Shown: piece after piece, positions 60,435-64,000 of the stretch
Position numbering within the stretch: position 1 is the first letter of the stretch
Layout of the letters: each line of letters starts with the position of its first letter
NCBI GenBank assembly: GCA_021229015.1
Contig: CM037783.1
Location: 52,337,154 to 52,401,153, forward strand
Length of the DNA: 64,000 bases
Origin: Solen grandis
Taxonomy: Eukaryota > Mollusca > Bivalvia > Adapedonta > Solenidae
Reading direction: 5' to 3'
Made by a program: the position numbers and the translations under genes
Notes under the pieces: model-generated
The model's input: the letters and a program-made list of their open reading frames with translations, nothing else
The model's database searches: none
Told to the model about the DNA's origin: nothing

Positions 60435-61989
60435 ACTGATCATTTTCTCCTTTGAAGGTCAAGGTATATTGTTACAAACAAGACTTATTTTAGGCTTCTT
60501 TTCTCCTTATTTTGTTTTTTTGCTGTCATCACGTTACATTTTTCTGTTGAATATTCATTGAAATAATCTGGTTTCTTCAGCAAAAATATCCTTACAAAAC
60601 GAATATTCATGAGATGCATTTAACATGAATATTTATGAGACTGTTCAGTTTAATATATCAGACAAAGTATTTATTTTGTCCAATGCAGTCCATCCTGGAT
60701 TTATTCTAAAAATGATCCGGATAATAATAAAAAATTATTGCCATTCAAAATCTGTATTTTACCATATTTTGAAATTCATATTTTTATTTTAAAGCATTTC
60801 ATGGCAAGCTGAATATGATTATACCATAGAACTCCCAAATTCTCTGAATATAAAATTTTATATTTGAATGATCTTTTAATTTTCTGGAAAACCTCCTCTG
60901 ATGCACAAGTAGAATACTGCTTCCTATTTCGGATTAATAACTTTGTTAGTTGAGCGTTGATCTTTTATTTGCAAAAATTTCCACAAGATTTGCACTGATA
61001 GAGAGAATAAAGTTATTAATTTTGTTTTGTTTTTATTTATTAATCAAGAGGGCTGCCTTAACTTTGTCTTCTTGATATTTGAGAAGTGTAATTGATTTCA
61101 TCCATTTGAATGATTAAACTAAGTAGAAATCAACCCCTCAGCTGAAATTTTTCTAGGTGGATTTTAGATCCAGAGAGCAACAGACGTAACTTAAGATTTC
61201 TCAGTTTATGGTTGAGTGTCATGCAATTTGTATTGGATTGTCCCTTCTTGTAACTGGATATTGTTTGGTTTTTCTGGTGTTTCAGACCGACACTCATTAA
61301 CATTGCCTGGTCTTGCTTATTACTCAAGGGACGTCCAATCCTGAATTATGCATGGAAATAAATTATCTGTCTAAACTATGTAATGAGATAGCCATACTGT
61401 ATCTTCCGCTGCCATGGTACTTGCAGCCAGTTTAGGGATGGCTGGACTAGTGGTACCTATAGGATCTGTTGCAACTTGGTCCTCACTGATGAAGAGGGGT
61501 CGGAGAGTTTCTTATAGTGCAGTAGAGCTTTAGTACGTAGGTTCAAACCATTATTAAGGCAATGACCTAAACTCTCTTGGTGAACAAAGCAATTCCTTCT
61601 CTCAGGATGTATCTTGTTGATGCTGTTATATTCCTTGTATTTGGTTCTCAGACTCAAGGTTGAGAGCTAGTGGGCCTCTGGTTCCAAAGGTTGTGGGTTC
61701 AAATCCTGATGAAGTTAAGATGTTTTCTTGACTAGTTCAGCTGGCAATTTCTTGTGGTGTCAGTAATTGTCTGTACATCAAGTATGTTGCAACTTCCTGA
61801 TCAACAGTACATTTCTTTTCCTGTTGATAACCTGAATGGGAATAAAATTATGGTGACGCAGATAAGGTCTGTCGGATAATAGTGCAGAAGAAATAGAAAA
61901 CTTTTAAAGATCGATCGAGGTAGTGAATAATAAGCAGATATTATGATCTCGAATCTTAGCGAAAAAAACTTAGTTACATTTTACGTTGG

Positions 61990-62150
61990 CTTGAAAACAA
62001 CTTCATACTGTTCATATTAAGTCCAAAACAGTTCCTGGGTTGGACCAGTACTCAGTGCCTGGTAAAATCTTCAAACAGACATGCCGTAACTTGTGGCTCA
62101 AACTTACTACCGTTGGATCTTGATTCATGTACTCTACCATTGATCATGTT
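61990..62150 (-). mobile_element. SINE-3 copy (diverged)
   Basis: CAGTTCCTGGGTTGGACCAG, TACTCAGTGCCTGG, and a degraded tRNA-like head with GTACTCTACCATTGATC. Confidence 0.5.
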
Positions 62151-62623
62151 TCAGAGCTTCAAATTGGATAACAGCTCTGATTCACATTGTGCATATTGGT
62201 TTGCATATTGCTATGTCTGTTTGCAGCATTCAACTTTAAGAAACTTAAATAATTTATGTATTGACTTTTTTCTGCTACAAACCAAGAATGGTTGGTACTG
62301 TGAGAAACTTAATTAGATTTTTGTCAGGTTCTAGTCTTGAAATGAACGTATGAACATTTAACTATCTATTTTCTCCTTAATTGAATATAAGTAAGTGTGA
62401 TATATTTAGGATACCCTCTGTCAGAAAGTATTTAGCTTCAGACCTGCCTCCAGTGTTACAATTCTTTAGGGAATATAATGACTGCCAGTATTAGCAGTTC
62501 CTTGCAGTATTTATCATTTAGAATGATTCTAAAAACAGTAGATCCTGACATTTTGCCATGTCTGTAATATAATTTGCATGAGATGCTCTCGTAAACACTA
62601 AGATTTTACATAAAAATAAAGCT

Positions 62624-62865
62624 ATAACCCTTTCCCTCATAGAGGAAACCATGAAAAGACCTATGCGAACAACATAAAACCAGATCAGCCTGTGAGTAAC
62701 TCGCAGGCTGATCAGGTTTTATGCTGTTCGCTGCTCCTCAGTGGTCTGGAAATGAGGACTTTATAATTAAATTTGGTAAGGTTTAACTGTGGTTTTCTGC
62801 AGATCAGGCTTTATGTGGTACCTATTGAGTGCGTCAAAATGAGTCTATATGAGGGAAAGGGATAA
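62624..62865 (+). mobile_element. MITE-A copy 12
   Basis: ATAA-CCCTTTCCCTCAT start and ATGAGGGAAAGGG-ATAA end, palindrome present. Both flanks are ATAA, as in copy 6. Confidence 0.84.
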
Positions 62866-63914
62866 TTTGCTGGGAAAAAAAAAATTGAATGAGAGCAAGT
62901 CATTTAGCTTCAGTCATTTGTTTGTTAGATCTGTTTGTTTACAAGATACATTGTATTTAACCAGTTCACACGACACATGTATGATGATGATGTTGAGTCA
63001 CTGCTCATGTTTACAATCTATAACTGACATAGTGTATTGCAGGCTGGCACAAAGACCTAATGCTTCTAAAGACACCGCAGCCTGCAGGTGGACTAATTAT
63101 AATGTTGGAACCCATTACCACTAATTTATGCAATTTTACACCCAGACTCTTTAAAAACAAGATCAGACTGCAAGTACTTGGGGTATGTTGCATGTTAAAA
63201 TGTTATTGGCATTTTACTACCAGTATGCCATGATGGGAAAAGGCTTTTAAACATTTCAGAATGTTTTGGCCAAGCAACACATGTCTGGTTTTATAGTGTT
63301 AAGGTATGGATATAAGTAGCAAACAGTAAAAACCTGACCAGCTAGAGAGTCAGTCCCTGACTGATCAAGTTTAATACTGTTGGCCTTTTTTCCTGGACGC
63401 TTTTAAGTGGTATAGGGTTCAGGAATAGTATCTTATGATAAATATAAGACATACACATACATTTTTAGTTTCCAGTCTGAGACATCATATGACCTATAAC
63501 TCTAGGGGCTTCTTCAACAAGGCTTGTCTTGACTGTTTAGGATAGGTGAAATTAGTGGTATCCACAAGAATATAGTTCCAGTATTTTAGTCACTTCAAAC
63601 TGTCCAAAAAATATTGTCTAGAATTTAAGGGTACTAGATGAATATTTGTTGAAGGGGCCCTACTTTAAATTTGAAAATGTTTTTTTTTTTCTTTCTTTTT
63701 TGTTTTTCAGGCATTGGTTAATTTAGTATTTGATAAAATTTTGAAGATGAAACAGTGTTTATATTGTTTGACTATTTTCATAAAATAAAAAAAAGTGAAG
63801 TATTTAGTTTCTTTCACTTGTAAATGGCTTGTGATACAATCATGTGTAAGGTCATGTTGAATATGTTTATTATTTATAGTATATTTAATCATTCTGTGTC
63901 ATTCCATTTCAAAG

Positions 63915-64000
63915 AAAACAACGAGAGATCAAGAAAACCAAGACAGCCCCTGTAAGTCCGCATTTTGCGCAGATGCTGGTGATACAAGAGAGTCCGTCGT
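63915..64000 (+). CDS. SNRK: SNRK exon 6, partial at window end
   Basis: The exon begins after ATTTCAAAG (AG at 63913-63914) and stays open to the last base. The first A completes R401; then KQREIKKTKTAPVSPHFAQMLVIQESPS (402-429). The lysine-rich start followed by a short serine/proline stretch resembles the vertebrate SNRK linker that begins EKQEKEIQ and leads to SASPS. The jump in GC content and codon order over the neighbouring intron also supports coding. The acceptor is AAAG rather than CAG, with a weak pyrimidine tract, so the exact first base is slightly uncertain, but phase supports 63915. The rest of the gene lies to the right. Confidence 0.8.

Larger units (their letters stand above)
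52319..63914 (+). other. SNRK intron 5 (11.6 kb)
   Basis: GT-AG intron, phase 2 (it would be 17.9 kb if the microexon is skipped). Apart from the listed MITEs and SINEs, 52.3-54.5, 55.8-57.5, 57.8-59.6, 60.4-61.9 and 62.9-63.9 kb show no gene. A strong pyrimidine tract plus CAG at 63682-63710 resembles an acceptor but leads to a stop after four codons. Confidence 0.75.
5467..64000 (+). other. SNRK: SNRK gene locus (5' end to exon 6; 3' end outside window)
   Basis: The gene encodes an SNF-related serine/threonine kinase of the CAMK/AMPK-related group, activated in animals by LKB1. Six coding exons join in frame: 5467-6106, 31882-32023, 34078-34287, 45856-46035, 52289-52318 and 63915-64000. 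Intron 1 is phase 1 and the other four are phase 2. Introns are about 25.8, 2.1, 11.6, 6.3 and 11.6 kb and are packed with repeats. Conceptual translation gives 429 residues without a stop. Vertebrate SNRK is roughly 750-770 residues, so a large C-terminal part is still missing on the right. No other host gene was recognised on either strand, so every repeat right of 6.1 kb is intronic. Confidence 0.95.

Noticed and set aside
63682..63730. Strong pyrimidine tract plus CAG resembling an acceptor upstream of exon 6
   Set aside because: In the required phase it yields arginine, then HWLI and a stop. The coding-like sequence with family-like lysine-rich start begins only at 63915. It may be a decoy acceptor.

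Overview
The window is animal nuclear DNA, AT-rich and intron-dominated, and it carries one recognisable gene: a + strand orthologue of SNRK (SNF-related serine/threonine kinase, AMPK-related family). Dense families of tRNA-derived SINEs, TTAA-flanked piggyBac-like MITEs and repeats with AGCTCACCTGAGC-type ends point to a bivalve mollusc, probably a heterodont. The species assignment is inference from repeat style; the SNRK call comes from clear protein motifs.

Layout. Bases 1-5.4 kb are 5' flank filled with old repeats: a long-inverted-repeat transposon with a transposase C-terminal fragment at 797-1665, and a fold-back repeat at about 2.1-4.3 kb with a SINE inside it. A short promoter-like stretch at 5.34-5.46 kb leads into SNRK exon 1 (5467-6106). 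Intron 1 is about 25.8 kb. It holds MITEs, SINEs, a 20-bp tandem array (20.5-21.2 kb), a 100-N assembly gap (19351-19450) and a pogo-like element with the N-terminus of a transposase (24.8-25.65 kb). Exons 2 (31882-32023), 3 (34078-34287), 4 (45856-46035), a probable 30-nt microexon 5 (52289-52318) and the start of exon 6 (63915 to the window end) follow. Later introns contain a pogo-like element nested in a SINE (38.36-39.18 kb), a 37-bp minisatellite of about 25 units (47.5-48.4 kb) and more MITEs. The 3' end of SNRK lies beyond the window.

The joined exons encode 429 residues in an uninterrupted frame: a basic N-terminal extension, a complete kinase domain (about residues 33-286) with all catalytic motifs and an LKB1-type T-loop threonine (T190), a UBA-like segment (about 307-352) spanning the exon 3/4 junction, and a basic linker. 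All splice junctions follow GT-AG and keep the frame.

The most striking non-genic structure is a roughly 240-bp MITE family (12 copies) with 17-bp TTAACCCTTTCCCTCAT ends and an internal 67-bp near-perfect palindrome. Two copies have each lost one palindrome arm, and one copy has inserted into a second TTAA-flanked family.
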